From positions 1,736,001 through 1,800,000 of the forward strand of contig NZ_CP085036.1 in the NCBI RefSeq assembly GCF_020535405.1: DNA of 64,000 bases, given 5' to 3'. Position numbers and translations under genes: made by a program. This document shows, one piece after another, positions 42,301 to 51,265 of this stretch; position 1 is the stretch's first letter, and every line of letters starts with the position of its first letter. This stretch comes from Antiquaquibacter oligotrophicus (lineage in GTDB: Bacteria; Actinomycetota; Actinomycetes; Actinomycetales; Microbacteriaceae). Under the pieces are notes generated by a model, which was not told the DNA's origin, made no database searches, and saw only the letters and a list, made by a program, of their open reading frames with translations.

Positions 42301-45185
42301 CCCCGTCGGCCGGTCAGACCACACTCACCTGGAACCTCGGCGAGTGGCTCCCGAATACCCCCGTGCCGAACCGTCGCATTTGCACGGTGAGCGATCCGCT
42401 GGCACCGCAAGGCACCGCTCTCGTGAACACCGCGACCATCCAGTACCAGGGGTCTCCGACGCGACCGAGCGACCAGCACACGGTCACACTCGAGCAGACC
42501 GGCGAGCTCAAGCTGCGCAAGACGGTGGATGCCCCGCTCGACGTTCTCAACGACGATCAGCGCTACACGATGTCGCTGCAGAACTTCAGCCAGACGCTCA
42601 CGGTGGGCGCACCGACGTTCATCGAGGTCTTCCCGTTCAACGGTGACGCCACCCCGCTCGGTGGGGTGAACCGCTCGCCGGCCTCCGACTTCGAAGGCTC
42701 GCTCGAGCTCATCGAGGCGCCGACGGCGGAGAACATGACGGGCGGTGCCTACTCCGGCACGTTCTACTACTCGATCCAGAACCCGGCGACCATTCACCAG
42801 GATCTGAACCAGGATGCCCAGAACACCTGGCTCACCGAAGGTGAACTGCTCGGCGACTTCTCGAATGTCACCGCGATCAAGTTCGTCGGCGACGCGGACC
42901 TCACCCCGATCTCGGGGCTTGCCACGAGCGGCGTCACGATCAGGTTCGGGCTGCAGGCCGGCGACACGAGTAACCCGTTCTCGGAGGATGCGAACGCCGC
43001 CGGTGATCTCTACTCCGACCGCTTCACAGCGTTCACCGAAAGCTTCCAGTCGGCGGGTGGCGACTACCAGATCCTCGCCTCGAACCGCGTGACCGTTCGT
43101 ACGGTCTCGCATTCGGTGGGCGACCTCGTTTTCGAGGATCGCGACGGTGACGGCGCGTACACGGAGGAGCGCGATCGACTCGTGCCCGACGGCGTCACGG
43201 TGAACCTCTACTACGAGGGAATGGACGGTGACGTGCTCGTGGCCACAACGACCACGACCGACGGCACGTACCTCTTCACCGAGCTTCCCCCGGGCGATTA
43301 CCACGTCGAGATCCCGGCAAGCGAGTTTGGTGCCGGAGGCCTCCTCGAGGGCTACTCGATCACGAGTGCCCCTGCCGCTGGTGCTGGCGAAGTCGCAGTC
43401 GATGAGAACGACGACGTCTCGCACGACGCTATCGGAGGTCCGGGAGGCTCGATCGTCTCGAACACGTTCACGCTCTCGGCATCCGTCGATCCGCAGACGT
43501 CCGCCGTTAGCGGGGACGAACCGACGGGCGAGAACATCCACGGCATCGTCGACCCGACGACAACCGACCCGTTCTCTAACCTCTCCATCGATCTCGCCCT
43601 CCAGCAGGCGCCGGGCATCGACATCGAGAAAGAGGTATGCACCCTGGCCGACAACTCGTGCGACCCGGAAGCAGCACTCGGCGAGGGCGGCTGGTCGGTC
43701 GACGGCGTCGCAGGCGTCGGGCCGGACACGGAGACGACCCAGCGCCCCTACGGTTCGGCCGTGCTCTGGCGCATCATCGTCACCAACACGGGAGACCAGT
43801 ACCTCGAGGGTGTCGAAGTCACGGACGAAGTGACGCCGGAGTGCGCGGCGACGGAGGAGGATGTCGCGGCCTTCGCGGACTTCGCCCCCGGAGCATCCGA
43901 GAGTTGGACGTGCGAGACCGCGTCAATCACGGCCAACATCACGCCCAACACCGCGACCGTGGAAGGCACTCCGACCGGCGGTGGTACAACCCTCACCGAT
44001 GTCGACACCGCCAACGCGACCACAGCGGGATCGCTCGTGATCAACAAGGTCGTCACCGGCCCGGGTCTCGAGGAGTTCGGTTCCGGACCGTTCACATTTG
44101 ACGTGGTCTGCACGTTCAACGGCGGCACCGTCTACGACGATCAACTCACGCTCTCGCTCGAGGGGGAGGCGACAACCGTCACGAGCGACCCGATCACGGG
44201 TCTGCCGCTCGGCTCCTCGTGTGTGGTCACCGAGACGGACAACGGCGGTGCGGATGCCACTCCTGCGCCGGTGACCGTGGAGATCGTCGACAACGACCAG
44301 CAGAACACGGTGATCGCCGAGCTCACGAACGCCTTCTCCGTTGGCTACCTCGAGCTCGCCAAGGTGCTCGACGGCACGGCGGCCGAATGGGATTACGTCG
44401 CGGACCTCGAGTTCGAGGTTCTCGTCACGTGCCAACTCGAGTCGACCGACGATGAAGGGGAACCGGTGCTCGGCACCGTCCACTCGGGCACCGTGGTCAT
44501 CCGGGGCGGCGAGACCATCGCCATCGAGGATGCCGAGGGTAATCCGATTCCGCTTCCCATCGGCACGCACTGTTTCGCCGAGGAGACCTCGACGGGTGGT
44601 GCGACGGAGGTGAACGTCGATGCTGATTCCTACGAGAGTGCTGTTGTCGTCGGCGCGAGTGAAGACGAGCAGCAGCTCGAGATCACGGCAACCAACACCT
44701 TCGACATCGCCGAGATCCGAGTGACCAAGCGCGTGACCGGCAACGGAGCTGCTGGACCGTACTCGTTCGAGCTCACCTGCCTCACGGCTGACGGGGAACC
44801 GTTCCCGCTCGATCCGGCGGATGCGGAGTTCACGCTGTCCCACGGTCAGACGCGGGTCATCGAGGTCTTGCACGGCGTCGAGTGCATGGCGGCGGAGCTG
44901 GACGCGCCGACGGATGCCACGGTCATCCTGCACGACACGGATGCCGAGAGCTCGGGCGGCGACAGCGACGGAATCGTCCTCGCCGATTCGGAGAAGCCCC
45001 ACGAGATCACGATCACCAACCGCTTCCCGGCGTTGTCGGCCGATGGCCCCCAGCACGAGCTGGGCCACACCGGTGGGGGAGTGAACCCGACGCTCCTCCT
45101 GGGGGGTGTCGCGCTTCTTCTCGGTGCGCTCATCGTGTTCATCGGAAGGCGTCGTCGCGGGGAGGTCGGCGGTATGCGGAACTAG
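39396..45185 (+). CDS. Giant cell-wall-anchored surface protein 1 (SdrD-B and DUF5979-like repeats)
   Basis: The 1929-residue protein has an N-terminal signal peptide (about 1-36, ending VPSVASA-DP). An SdrD B-like module at about 43-160 and a large Trp/Tyr-containing adhesin-like region (170-890) follow. Next come DUF11-like modules (900-1230), a second SdrD B-like module from about 1238 (GDLVFEDRDGDG), a DUF11-like module from about 1407 and three DUF5979-like domains near 1545, 1647 and 1770. The C-terminus has LGHTGG (about 1888), a hydrophobic helix and RRRR, a sorting signal close to the LAxTG type. Isopeptide-stabilised stalk modules suggest adhesion. It is downstream of a LAL regulator. 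Confidence 0.82.
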   Translation: MSRQSANLSRRVRVRAAVATIVSAALVFAVPSVASADPVITSLSGTVTLDTNANGAIDATTAEGTAEPGLGGVQIDVVCVATGTSILTTTSDAAGAWSFADIDLGPTCADGNVRVKAEVADTRYSITDAAGSNQTPRTADEQVGLSAPMTLASGSTTVVDTLVRPDWYLNLTLPADSALGGPAVYTGTTPFDSVCPQAGNDCAIDDDVVRTADLVTFTWAVAGSSLDDLSENLEAVILEQTIELHDGALANFVRIPARCKPAGGGGASPVSVIIDQDGTVIPEGQPAPAGTTSVTLRCNLGEWTQTGDAVTIQPVVKISAESPNGSSFDTIARAYAVDPEATDVPTAVPTAEYPYGPIDITAAPAYEIEKKGFFNQDEGTGDIGRGPEPGYYTYAVIQIKTNKRVGVEAFEQPVTMTEDVFALLGDGINPYPGFEYAITNCMPNPNGWYGTVGGNAPSWGDFGPGWTVSNSGSCTMARTDPSDLTSDYSMTLDNIDLSGTTYPQWAAGNIDLSAGPYYVASYRIQIFIPLASIENADGDPDNESGSLALFNRVGDFDPDGISGASNFGDGREPGWCEPESVDGIAITDPEMPFCDPSGTNTSTPTKSDNVIGPTYFQKLPPGYGFTKYFLNHSDLYAPQWNLLPGLTSPHAGDAQMQPGQVVDTHFDFVPTQGLAPATNGRMCDVFDNSMAVLVPSEETVNGGTGDIWAWLSPDDGKVPDRAAWNAKWIIEFAHFDIATDDPLSGGFDSTTGRYVGNWAAQAAVRCDDDAPEDGWFVDPTAVPGGIDEVNAIRVRPGIDPDTGEETLLPVGFNNRLDFGIRIRSQFHGGPNDGEDLPSGAVLANFGAVRSDEVNGGAWTGRAYSPSPENGHGDGDRVTISRATLALQKQTITVDGIGDGAAAAGNTGNAVAGNPIVWEILASVNGTSEEPAPVDNLQIVDVLPNYADYDPDCTADIAGGTPADIVQYDTPSAGQTTLTWNLGEWLPNTPVPNRRICTVSDPLAPQGTALVNTATIQYQGSPTRPSDQHTVTLEQTGELKLRKTVDAPLDVLNDDQRYTMSLQNFSQTLTVGAPTFIEVFPFNGDATPLGGVNRSPASDFEGSLELIEAPTAENMTGGAYSGTFYYSIQNPATIHQDLNQDAQNTWLTEGELLGDFSNVTAIKFVGDADLTPISGLATSGVTIRFGLQAGDTSNPFSEDANAAGDLYSDRFTAFTESFQSAGGDYQILASNRVTVRTVSHSVGDLVFEDRDGDGAYTEERDRLVPDGVTVNLYYEGMDGDVLVATTTTTDGTYLFTELPPGDYHVEIPASEFGAGGLLEGYSITSAPAAGAGEVAVDENDDVSHDAIGGPGGSIVSNTFTLSASVDPQTSAVSGDEPTGENIHGIVDPTTTDPFSNLSIDLALQQAPGIDIEKEVCTLADNSCDPEAALGEGGWSVDGVAGVGPDTETTQRPYGSAVLWRIIVTNTGDQYLEGVEVTDEVTPECAATEEDVAAFADFAPGASESWTCETASITANITPNTATVEGTPTGGGTTLTDVDTANATTAGSLVINKVVTGPGLEEFGSGPFTFDVVCTFNGGTVYDDQLTLSLEGEATTVTSDPITGLPLGSSCVVTETDNGGADATPAPVTVEIVDNDQQNTVIAELTNAFSVGYLELAKVLDGTAAEWDYVADLEFEVLVTCQLESTDDEGEPVLGTVHSGTVVIRGGETIAIEDAEGNPIPLPIGTHCFAEETSTGGATEVNVDADSYESAVVVGASEDEQQLEITATNTFDIAEIRVTKRVTGNGAAGPYSFELTCLTADGEPFPLDPADAEFTLSHGQTRVIEVLHGVECMAAELDAPTDATVILHDTDAESSGGDSDGIVLADSEKPHEITITNRFPALSADGPQHELGHTGGGVNPTLLLGGVALLLGALIVFIGRRRRGEVGGMRN

Positions 45186-45193
45186 CCGACCAG

Positions 45194-45228
45194 GCGGGCC
45201 GTTCGATTATCGGGATCGGACGGCCCGC
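45194..45228. terminator. Bidirectional hairpin terminator
   Basis: Fourteen-base arms (GCGGGCCGT...CGAT with its complement, one G-U) and a 7-base loop lie between the convergent surface protein 1 and SDR genes. It is GC-rich with no long U-run. Confidence 0.6.
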
Positions 45229-45236
45229 TGTTCCGT

Positions 45237-46049
45237 TCAGCCGGCGGCAACCGGCCCAGGGTTGGACGCCGCACGAGCTCGTGATGCCGCGTTGAGGATC
45301 ATCCGCTCGGAGAGCGGCAGCAGGGCGAGGAGTCGTGCCATGGCCCGGTTCCTTGGGCCGGAGATGGCCACGAGCGGCGTGCGGCGTCGATCGAGCGCGG
45401 TCAGGGCCGTCGCCACAACATCCGCCGGGGTCTCGAAGGACGTTCCGGTCTCGACCATCCCCGCCGTCTGCCAGAACTCGGTGCGTGTTGCCCCCGGCAC
45501 GAGGGTGAGCACCTTGACGGGTTCGTCGCGCACCTCGTAGGCAATCGCCGACGTGAAACGGTGCACGAAGGTTTTCGATGCTGCGTAGACGGCAAGGCCG
45601 GGGATGGGCTGCAGAGCTGCCATACTCGCCACGTTCACGAGCACCCCGTTGCCGGAGGCGATGAGGTCGGGGAGGAACTCGCGCGTGAGGTCTACGAGCG
45701 CGCTGATGTTGACGGCGATCTGATCGTGGACAACATCCGGGGCGGCAGAGAGCAGTGATGAGCTAGACCCGAGTCCGGCGTTGTTGACAAGCATGGTGAT
45801 GCGGATGCCGCGCTCCTCGAGAGCGCGACGCAGCGCCGCAGCGGGGTGCGGTTCGGCCAGGTCGAGCGGCACGATCGTGACCTTGCTCCCGTGGTCGCTC
45901 TCCAGTCGATGGCGGAGTTCCTCGAGTCGATCGTGACGTCGGGCAACGAGCACGAGATCTGCTCCCCGCGCGGCAAGGTCGACGGCGAACTGGGCCCCTA
46001 CTCCTGAACTCGCCCCCGTGATCAGGGCGGTCGATGTGCTGTAGTCCAT
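45237..46049 (-). CDS. SDR-family oxidoreductase (DltE/YqjQ-like)
   Basis: This 270-residue SDR has cofactor motif TGASSGVG (about 11-18), NNAGLG (about 89-94), the catalytic Ser in NVASMAALQPIPG and Tyr-Lys in YAASKTFVHRFT. Start 46049 (MDYSTSTALITG) has GAGGAG upstream. It is divergent from a TetR regulator across a perfect palindrome, so it is probably induced when that repressor binds its ligand. The substrate is unknown. Confidence 0.87.
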   Translation of the reverse strand: MDYSTSTALITGASSGVGAQFAVDLAARGADLVLVARRHDRLEELRHRLESDHGSKVTIVPLDLAEPHPAAALRRALEERGIRITMLVNNAGLGSSSSLLSAAPDVVHDQIAVNISALVDLTREFLPDLIASGNGVLVNVASMAALQPIPGLAVYAASKTFVHRFTSAIAYEVRDEPVKVLTLVPGATRTEFWQTAGMVETGTSFETPADVVATALTALDRRRTPLVAISGPRNRAMARLLALLPLSERMILNAASRARAASNPGPVAAG

Positions 46050-46078
46050 AGGTCTCCTCGTATCTGGTCGATTGGTGA

Positions 46079-46110
46079 ACACATGTTAACCACACCTGGT
46101 TAACATGTGT
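46079..46110. promoter_or_regulatory. Palindromic TetR operator
   Basis: A perfect 13-base inverted repeat, ACACATGTTAACC and its complement, with a 6-base spacer, lies midway between the divergent SDR and TetR starts. Each arm contains GTTAAC. This is a clear two-promoter operator candidate. Confidence 0.75.
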
Positions 46111-46124
46111 CAACCGGGGGTACG

Positions 46125-46730
46125 ATGGGGGTGATGAATGCAACAGCGGGTCAGGCTGCCCGCCGTGAGGGCGACCAGCTACGCGGTGAGTTGCTCGCCG
46201 CGGCGGCGGCGCTCGCATCCGGCCCCCATCCCGTCGCGATCCCCTCGCTGAGAGCGGTGGCTCGGGCGTGTTCGGTCTCGGCGGCTGCCGTCTATCGGCA
46301 CTTTCCCTCTCAGCACGCGCTCATGCACGCGGTGCTGCAGGAAGAGTACGGACGATTCGAGCGGGTTGTTCTCGCGCAGGACGACCCCAACGGGAGCCCC
46401 CGCGCGCGGTTGAGAGCACTGTCTCTCGCGTACGTGCGGTGGGGCCTAGACAATCCCGGCATGTACCAGCTGCTCTTCGAGAGCGCGGACCAGTTGCCCC
46501 CAGAAGCGGCGTTCCACAGTGCTTCCACAGAACTCTACGATCGGATGTTCGCGCTCATCGATGCGCTTGACCTGAGCATCCGGACCGCACACAGGACGCC
46601 CCGCGATGTCGCGGTTGATCGCCTCGCGATCGGCCTCCACGGGATTGTGTCGCTCGCCATTCACAAGGCGGGCACACGCTGGACGGTGCCGATCGAGGAG
46701 CTGGTGGAGGACTTTCTCCCGGCGTCATAG
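46125..46730 (+). CDS. TetR-family regulator with WHG-like C-terminal domain
   Basis: The 201-residue protein has an HTH (about 15-70; PSLRAVARACSVSAAAVYRHFPSQHALMHAVLQ) and a C-terminal domain resembling the TetR_C WHG group (about 85-195; YVRWGLDNPGMYQLLFES). ATG 46125 is used because GGGGG lies 4 bases upstream; 46134 is an alternative. It is divergent from the SDR gene, with the palindromic operator between them, so autoregulation is likely. Confidence 0.87.
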   Translation: MGVMNATAGQAARREGDQLRGELLAAAAALASGPHPVAIPSLRAVARACSVSAAAVYRHFPSQHALMHAVLQEEYGRFERVVLAQDDPNGSPRARLRALSLAYVRWGLDNPGMYQLLFESADQLPPEAAFHSASTELYDRMFALIDALDLSIRTAHRTPRDVAVDRLAIGLHGIVSLAIHKAGTRWTVPIEELVEDFLPAS

Positions 46731-46763
46731 GCCCCGGACGGATGCGGAGCCGTTAACAGGATT

Positions 46764-46797
46764 GAGGGTCGGTTTCCGAGGCGGGAAACCGACCCTC
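46764..46797 (+). terminator. Terminator-like hairpin after TetR gene
   Basis: Perfect 14-base arms, GAGGGTCGGTTTCC with its complement, and a 6-base loop lie 34 bases after the TetR stop. Only a weak TCCCTT tail follows. Confidence 0.65.
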
Positions 46798-46873
46798 TCC
46801 CTTGCACCAAGAGTGTCCTGCAATCACATTCCGCTGAAGCTGCCACAGCAAACAACTTCTGCTCTATGAATGT

Positions 46874-46913
46874 ATAACGGAACGGTAACGCTGTCTAGTT
46901 ACCATTCCGTTAT
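46874..46913 (+). terminator. AT-richer hairpin with U-run ahead of surface protein 2
   Basis: Sixteen-base arms (ATAACGGAACGGTAAC with its near complement, one mismatch) and an 8-base loop end in TATTTTTCC. It is a textbook intrinsic terminator lying 136 bases before the next gene. Together with the hairpin at 46764 it fills most of the 318-base gap 46731-47048; the remaining sequence should hold the surface gene promoter, not identified. Confidence 0.65.
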
Positions 46914-47048
46914 TTTTCCTGCGAGTTCGCCGAGTGGCTGACTCGCGAAATTTTTCCTCGCATATCGCGTCATGGATCGCGCTTCTATGCCTCTCATCTC
47001 TGTCCCCACTTTTGCGGACTCGAGTACCGACCGCTACGGAAGCACCTC

Positions 47049-50000
47049 ATGAACATCACCTCTCTCACAACCATTTCTCCCTCGCGATGGGCCGCCGCGC
47101 TCCTCTCCCTTGCCCTCGCCACCGGCTTCGTAGCGGCTACGGCCGCTCCCGTTTCGGCCGCCACGGGCTCCGTCGACAGCCCGTCGATAACAGTGGCTTC
47201 GGACGGCGACAAGACGGTGTCGCCCGTCCTCGACAACGACCTCCACAACGGCATCGTCGGCACAAACGACTCCGTGTGCTTCACGTGGGCAGTCTCGTCG
47301 GCGGGGCTCACGGACGGTACGTTCGCGCAGGCCCTTCCCGCGGGCTGGGCCTGGACCGAGGCATCCCTCGTCACACTCGTGAGCGACAGCGACCTCTACA
47401 CGAGTAGCTATGCGATCACCGGTGACGTGGCCACGGGGCAGACCCTCACCGCCACGATCACGATCCCGCCGGGTTCGACCATCCTTCAGCTGGGACCGTT
47501 GTGTGCTGTGCCGACATCCAATGCGACGGTCGGAAACTACACGCCCACCCTCGTGGTGACCGACGGGGTGGGAGAGACGACGGTGACGGCGGACCCGATC
47601 GAGGTCGTCGGCACGCCGAAGATGGATGTGTCGAAGTTCCTCTATCGCAGCCAGGGCAACGCCCAACACGACTTCGGCTCGGGTCAAGAACTCGGGTCGT
47701 ACATCGACTTCCGCATCGTCATCCAACAGCCGCTCGGGGCGCCGAGCTACGGCTCCCTTGCGACGGACTTTCCGGATCCCTTCACGATCAACGACGATTT
47801 CACGCTCTCCCTCCCGCTCTCAGCTCCGCACATCGAGCTGATCGAGGCGACGAACGGCACACCGACGCTCTCGGGCACCGACATCGTGGTGACCGGTGCC
47901 ACCGGTGTGGGTGACGTGCCGTGGGGTGTCACGGTCCGCATGTGGTTCCGCGCCTCCGAGCTTCCCGCGCCCACCGATGAGCCGGCCTTCGTGAGCGTCG
48001 ACAACACGGCGTCGGTTGATGAAGGATTCACCGACGAAGATCCATCGAACAACACGGGCACGGGAAGCCTTCAGGAGCCGATTGTCGGTGGTATCAACGC
48101 GACGACCGGCAAGGAAATCTACGTCGCGCTCGACGCCGACAATCCCGTCCTCGGTGTTGACCCTTCCGGCTCGGCTGCGCATGCGAACGTGACGAGCGGA
48201 ATCGTGAGCCCCGGAGCTGTGATCTTCTCGCGGTCCTACCTCCAGCTCACGACGCGCCTCACCGGCGAGGTTGTTCCCGCCACCAACGCGATCAACTACG
48301 ACTTCTGGGATCCGACCCAGCAGCAGCTCCACGGAACCGACGGCGACATCTACGTCGGCGGTGCCGGGGGCCCGGAGCTTCCGGCATCCGAGGTCGAGAT
48401 CACCTACACCACGCAGGATGGAACCTCCGTGGATCCCGCCACACTGACATGGTTCTCACGAAGCGACCCCGCCTTCGACGTCACGACCGTGCGGGGCATT
48501 CGGATTCGATACATCGGTGACGGCACGAGTCACCAGTACACCCAGCCCTGGTATGTGGCGAGTGTCCCCTTCGATGTTGTGGAGTTGCCGAATCGAACGG
48601 TGCCCGACACGGCGAAGTTCTACGCCGACGAGGCGGAGAACCCGCCATTCTGGACCCGCTTCGTGACGACCTCCACCAATGTGTTGAGCCTCGCGAAGTC
48701 GGTCGACAAGCCGGCGATCGCTTCCGGCAGCTCCCTGACCTACACAATGAACCCTGCGGTCAACACTCCCCTCGGGGGCCAGCCGTCCGAGGTCACGGGG
48801 CTTATCGTCACCGACACACTGCCCACGTCGATCGTGTCCGTCGACGTCTCCGGCGTTGACCCCGACTGGAGTGTTTCGCAGACGCCCGGCGACCCAGGGC
48901 CCGATGGCATCCCCGGCACGAGCGACGACGTCTCGGGCATTGTTCTCGTCTTCAGCTACCTCCCCGGCGGCGGCGCGGTCACCACGGGCCAGTCCCTCGC
49001 ACCGATCGTGTTCTCGGCGACGAGCTCGGCGCTTCGTCCCGCGTCCGGCACGATCATCAACTCCGCGGTGATCTTCGCGAACGAGACAGCTCAGGCCGAG
49101 ATCGCTCGTACCGCCACCGCCGTCACGACGGTCGGCCAGGCAGATGTGCTCGGTAAATCGAAGGTCGCCGACGACCCGCAGATCGAGGTTCGCGACCCGC
49201 AGGTCTCGTGGACGAACTCGTGGTTCAACTTCCAGTCAGAGGCGCAGGGTCTCACCCACTTTGTTGACGTTCTGCCGTACAACGGCGATGGACGCGGCAC
49301 CTCGTTCACGGGGACGGCGACACTCGCAAGCGCCACGATCCTCGGAGCCGACGCGGCGAGCTACACCCTCGAGTACACAACCGACGCGCCGGGCTCGATC
49401 GGTGCGGCACCCGCAACCGGGACCACGTGGCTCCCGGCACCGGCTGGCGGTGATTTCAGCGGAATCTCGGGCGTGACTGCGCTCCGAGCGAGTGTTCCGG
49501 TGTTCCTCAACGGTGAAGCCGGTCTCGGCGGCATGCGCGTTGTTCTTGACGTCGTAGGTCAGTCCGACGGCGACATCTACGCCAATACCCTCACCGGGCG
49601 CGTGAACATCGACCTGGCGGACCCCGTCGCGGGCAACCCGTTCCCGGAGGGCAACCCGGTGATCGTTGAGGTGGTCGCGAGCGACATCTCGGGAACGGTG
49701 TGGAGCGACGAGAACGGCAACGGCGCGGATGACGGCGAGCCCGGCATCCCCGGTGTGACGGTCTCGCTTCTCAACGCCGACGGCACTCCCGTTCTCGCCG
49801 CCGACGGCACCACCCCGGTCACGACCGTGACAGACGCGAATGGCTACTACGTCTTCGAGGACTACCACTCCGGCCAGTACCGCGTTGTAGTGCAGCCGCC
49901 GACCGGGGGCACCAACACCTACGACCTCGACGGCACTCTCGACAGCGACTCGGGTGATGTCGAACTCGGAGTCGACACCGTGCTCACCGACGTCGACTTC

Positions 50001-51152
50001 GGGTACCAGTTCTTCGGTGGTCTCGTCATCAACAAGGTGATTGCTGGGCCAGGAGGCGAGGCGTTCGGCGCCGGGCCCTTCGTGTTCGAGGTGGTGTGCA
50101 CCTTCGACGGTGAGATCGTTCTCACCGACACAGTCACCCTGACACCCGCCGAGGGTGCCGCCGCGGTGACGAGCGAGATCATCGACGGCCTTCCGGCCGG
50201 CGCGAGCTGCACGGTCACCGAGACCGACAACGGCGGAGCGGATGCGACCCCAGCCCCTGTCATCGTCGAGATCGGGGCGACGAGCACCGTGACCGCAGAA
50301 CTCACCAACCACTTCTCGCAGGGAATCGTCGAGGTCACCAAGGTCCTCGAGGGGGATGCTGCGGAATCGGATGCCGTGGCAGACCTCGAGTTCGAGGTGC
50401 TCGTCACCTGTCAGATCGAGACCACGAACGACGGCGGTGAGACGATCATCGGAACGCTGTACTCCGGCACGGCAACCCTTCGAGGTGGAGAGACGGTGCC
50501 CGTCGTTGATGCCGACGGTGACCCGGTCCTCCTGCCGCTCGGCGCGCACTGCTTCGGCGAGGAGACCGAGACACGCGGGGCAGACAGTGCCGTTGTCGAT
50601 TACACGTCCTTCGATGACGCGGCGATCGTCGGGTCGAGTGACACCGAGCAGACCCTCACGATCACGGCGACCAACACGTTCGACTTCGTCGACATCACCG
50701 TTCGCAAGATCGTGAAGGGCGCCGGTTTGCCCGGACCGTTCACGTTCGAACTCGACTGCACGCGGGAAGGTGACCCCTATCCGTTGGCTGCGGATGACGC
50801 GGCGTTCACACTCTCGCACGGTCAGTCACGCACCATCCAGGTCCTCGCGGGCACCGTGTGTGCGGTGACGGAGACCAATGTGCCGTCGGGAGTCATCGTT
50901 ACGACCGTGGACACCGACGACACCACGACCGGCGGAACCACCGACGGTGTTGTCATCGCGAACCCCCAGGGGCACACGATCACCGTCACCAACACCTACC
51001 CGGTCGTGTCCGGAACCGGCGGCAACGGTCTCGCGTTCACGGGAAGCTCACTCATCGTCGGGCCGCTCGTCATTGGCGGCATCGTCATGGTTGTCGGCAC
51101 TGCGCTGGTGTTGCTCGCTCTGAGAGGGCGTCGAGCGCGCGACGCGCAGTAG
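47049..51152 (+). CDS. Giant cell-wall-anchored surface protein 2 (SdrD-B and DUF5979-like repeats)
   Basis: The 1367-residue protein has a signal peptide (about 1-38, ending APVSA-AT) and DUF11-like modules (about 100-350). An isopeptide-type module from about 544 (LAKSVDKPAIASGSSLTY) and an SdrD B-like module from about 877 (SGTVWSDENGNGADDGEPG) follow. Three DUF5979-like domains near 990, 1091 and 1212 come next. The C-terminal LAFTG (about 1327), membrane helix and RRAR tail form a sorting signal for an LAxTG-type (class E) sortase. The last third is clearly paralogous to surface protein 1 (both contain VTETDNGGADATPAP). No sortase gene is in the window. Confidence 0.83.
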   Translation: MNITSLTTISPSRWAAALLSLALATGFVAATAAPVSAATGSVDSPSITVASDGDKTVSPVLDNDLHNGIVGTNDSVCFTWAVSSAGLTDGTFAQALPAGWAWTEASLVTLVSDSDLYTSSYAITGDVATGQTLTATITIPPGSTILQLGPLCAVPTSNATVGNYTPTLVVTDGVGETTVTADPIEVVGTPKMDVSKFLYRSQGNAQHDFGSGQELGSYIDFRIVIQQPLGAPSYGSLATDFPDPFTINDDFTLSLPLSAPHIELIEATNGTPTLSGTDIVVTGATGVGDVPWGVTVRMWFRASELPAPTDEPAFVSVDNTASVDEGFTDEDPSNNTGTGSLQEPIVGGINATTGKEIYVALDADNPVLGVDPSGSAAHANVTSGIVSPGAVIFSRSYLQLTTRLTGEVVPATNAINYDFWDPTQQQLHGTDGDIYVGGAGGPELPASEVEITYTTQDGTSVDPATLTWFSRSDPAFDVTTVRGIRIRYIGDGTSHQYTQPWYVASVPFDVVELPNRTVPDTAKFYADEAENPPFWTRFVTTSTNVLSLAKSVDKPAIASGSSLTYTMNPAVNTPLGGQPSEVTGLIVTDTLPTSIVSVDVSGVDPDWSVSQTPGDPGPDGIPGTSDDVSGIVLVFSYLPGGGAVTTGQSLAPIVFSATSSALRPASGTIINSAVIFANETAQAEIARTATAVTTVGQADVLGKSKVADDPQIEVRDPQVSWTNSWFNFQSEAQGLTHFVDVLPYNGDGRGTSFTGTATLASATILGADAASYTLEYTTDAPGSIGAAPATGTTWLPAPAGGDFSGISGVTALRASVPVFLNGEAGLGGMRVVLDVVGQSDGDIYANTLTGRVNIDLADPVAGNPFPEGNPVIVEVVASDISGTVWSDENGNGADDGEPGIPGVTVSLLNADGTPVLAADGTTPVTTVTDANGYYVFEDYHSGQYRVVVQPPTGGTNTYDLDGTLDSDSGDVELGVDTVLTDVDFGYQFFGGLVINKVIAGPGGEAFGAGPFVFEVVCTFDGEIVLTDTVTLTPAEGAAAVTSEIIDGLPAGASCTVTETDNGGADATPAPVIVEIGATSTVTAELTNHFSQGIVEVTKVLEGDAAESDAVADLEFEVLVTCQIETTNDGGETIIGTLYSGTATLRGGETVPVVDADGDPVLLPLGAHCFGEETETRGADSAVVDYTSFDDAAIVGSSDTEQTLTITATNTFDFVDITVRKIVKGAGLPGPFTFELDCTREGDPYPLAADDAAFTLSHGQSRTIQVLAGTVCAVTETNVPSGVIVTTVDTDDTTTGGTTDGVVIANPQGHTITVTNTYPVVSGTGGNGLAFTGSSLIVGPLVIGGIVMVVGTALVLLALRGRRARDAQ

Positions 51153-51176
51153 CGACCGCGGGAGGGTAATCCCGCG

Positions 51177-51217
51177 CACCGGGGTCGACCTCCATCGGGG
51201 TGAGGTCGATCCCGGTG
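51177..51217 (+). terminator. Terminator-like hairpin after surface protein 2
   Basis: Sixteen-base arms (CACCGGGGTCGACCTC with its complement, one G-U) and a 9-base loop lie 24 bases after the stop codon. No U-run follows. Confidence 0.55.
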
Positions 51218-51265
51218 TCGTGTCGCGCGGGCGACATTCGCGCTGAGCGGGAAGAATCGAGCGTC

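Noticed and set aside
43225..45068. Overlapping frames on both strands inside the surface-protein genes
   Set aside because: All are shadows; only frame 1 of the plus strand shows signal peptide, repeats and sorting signal.
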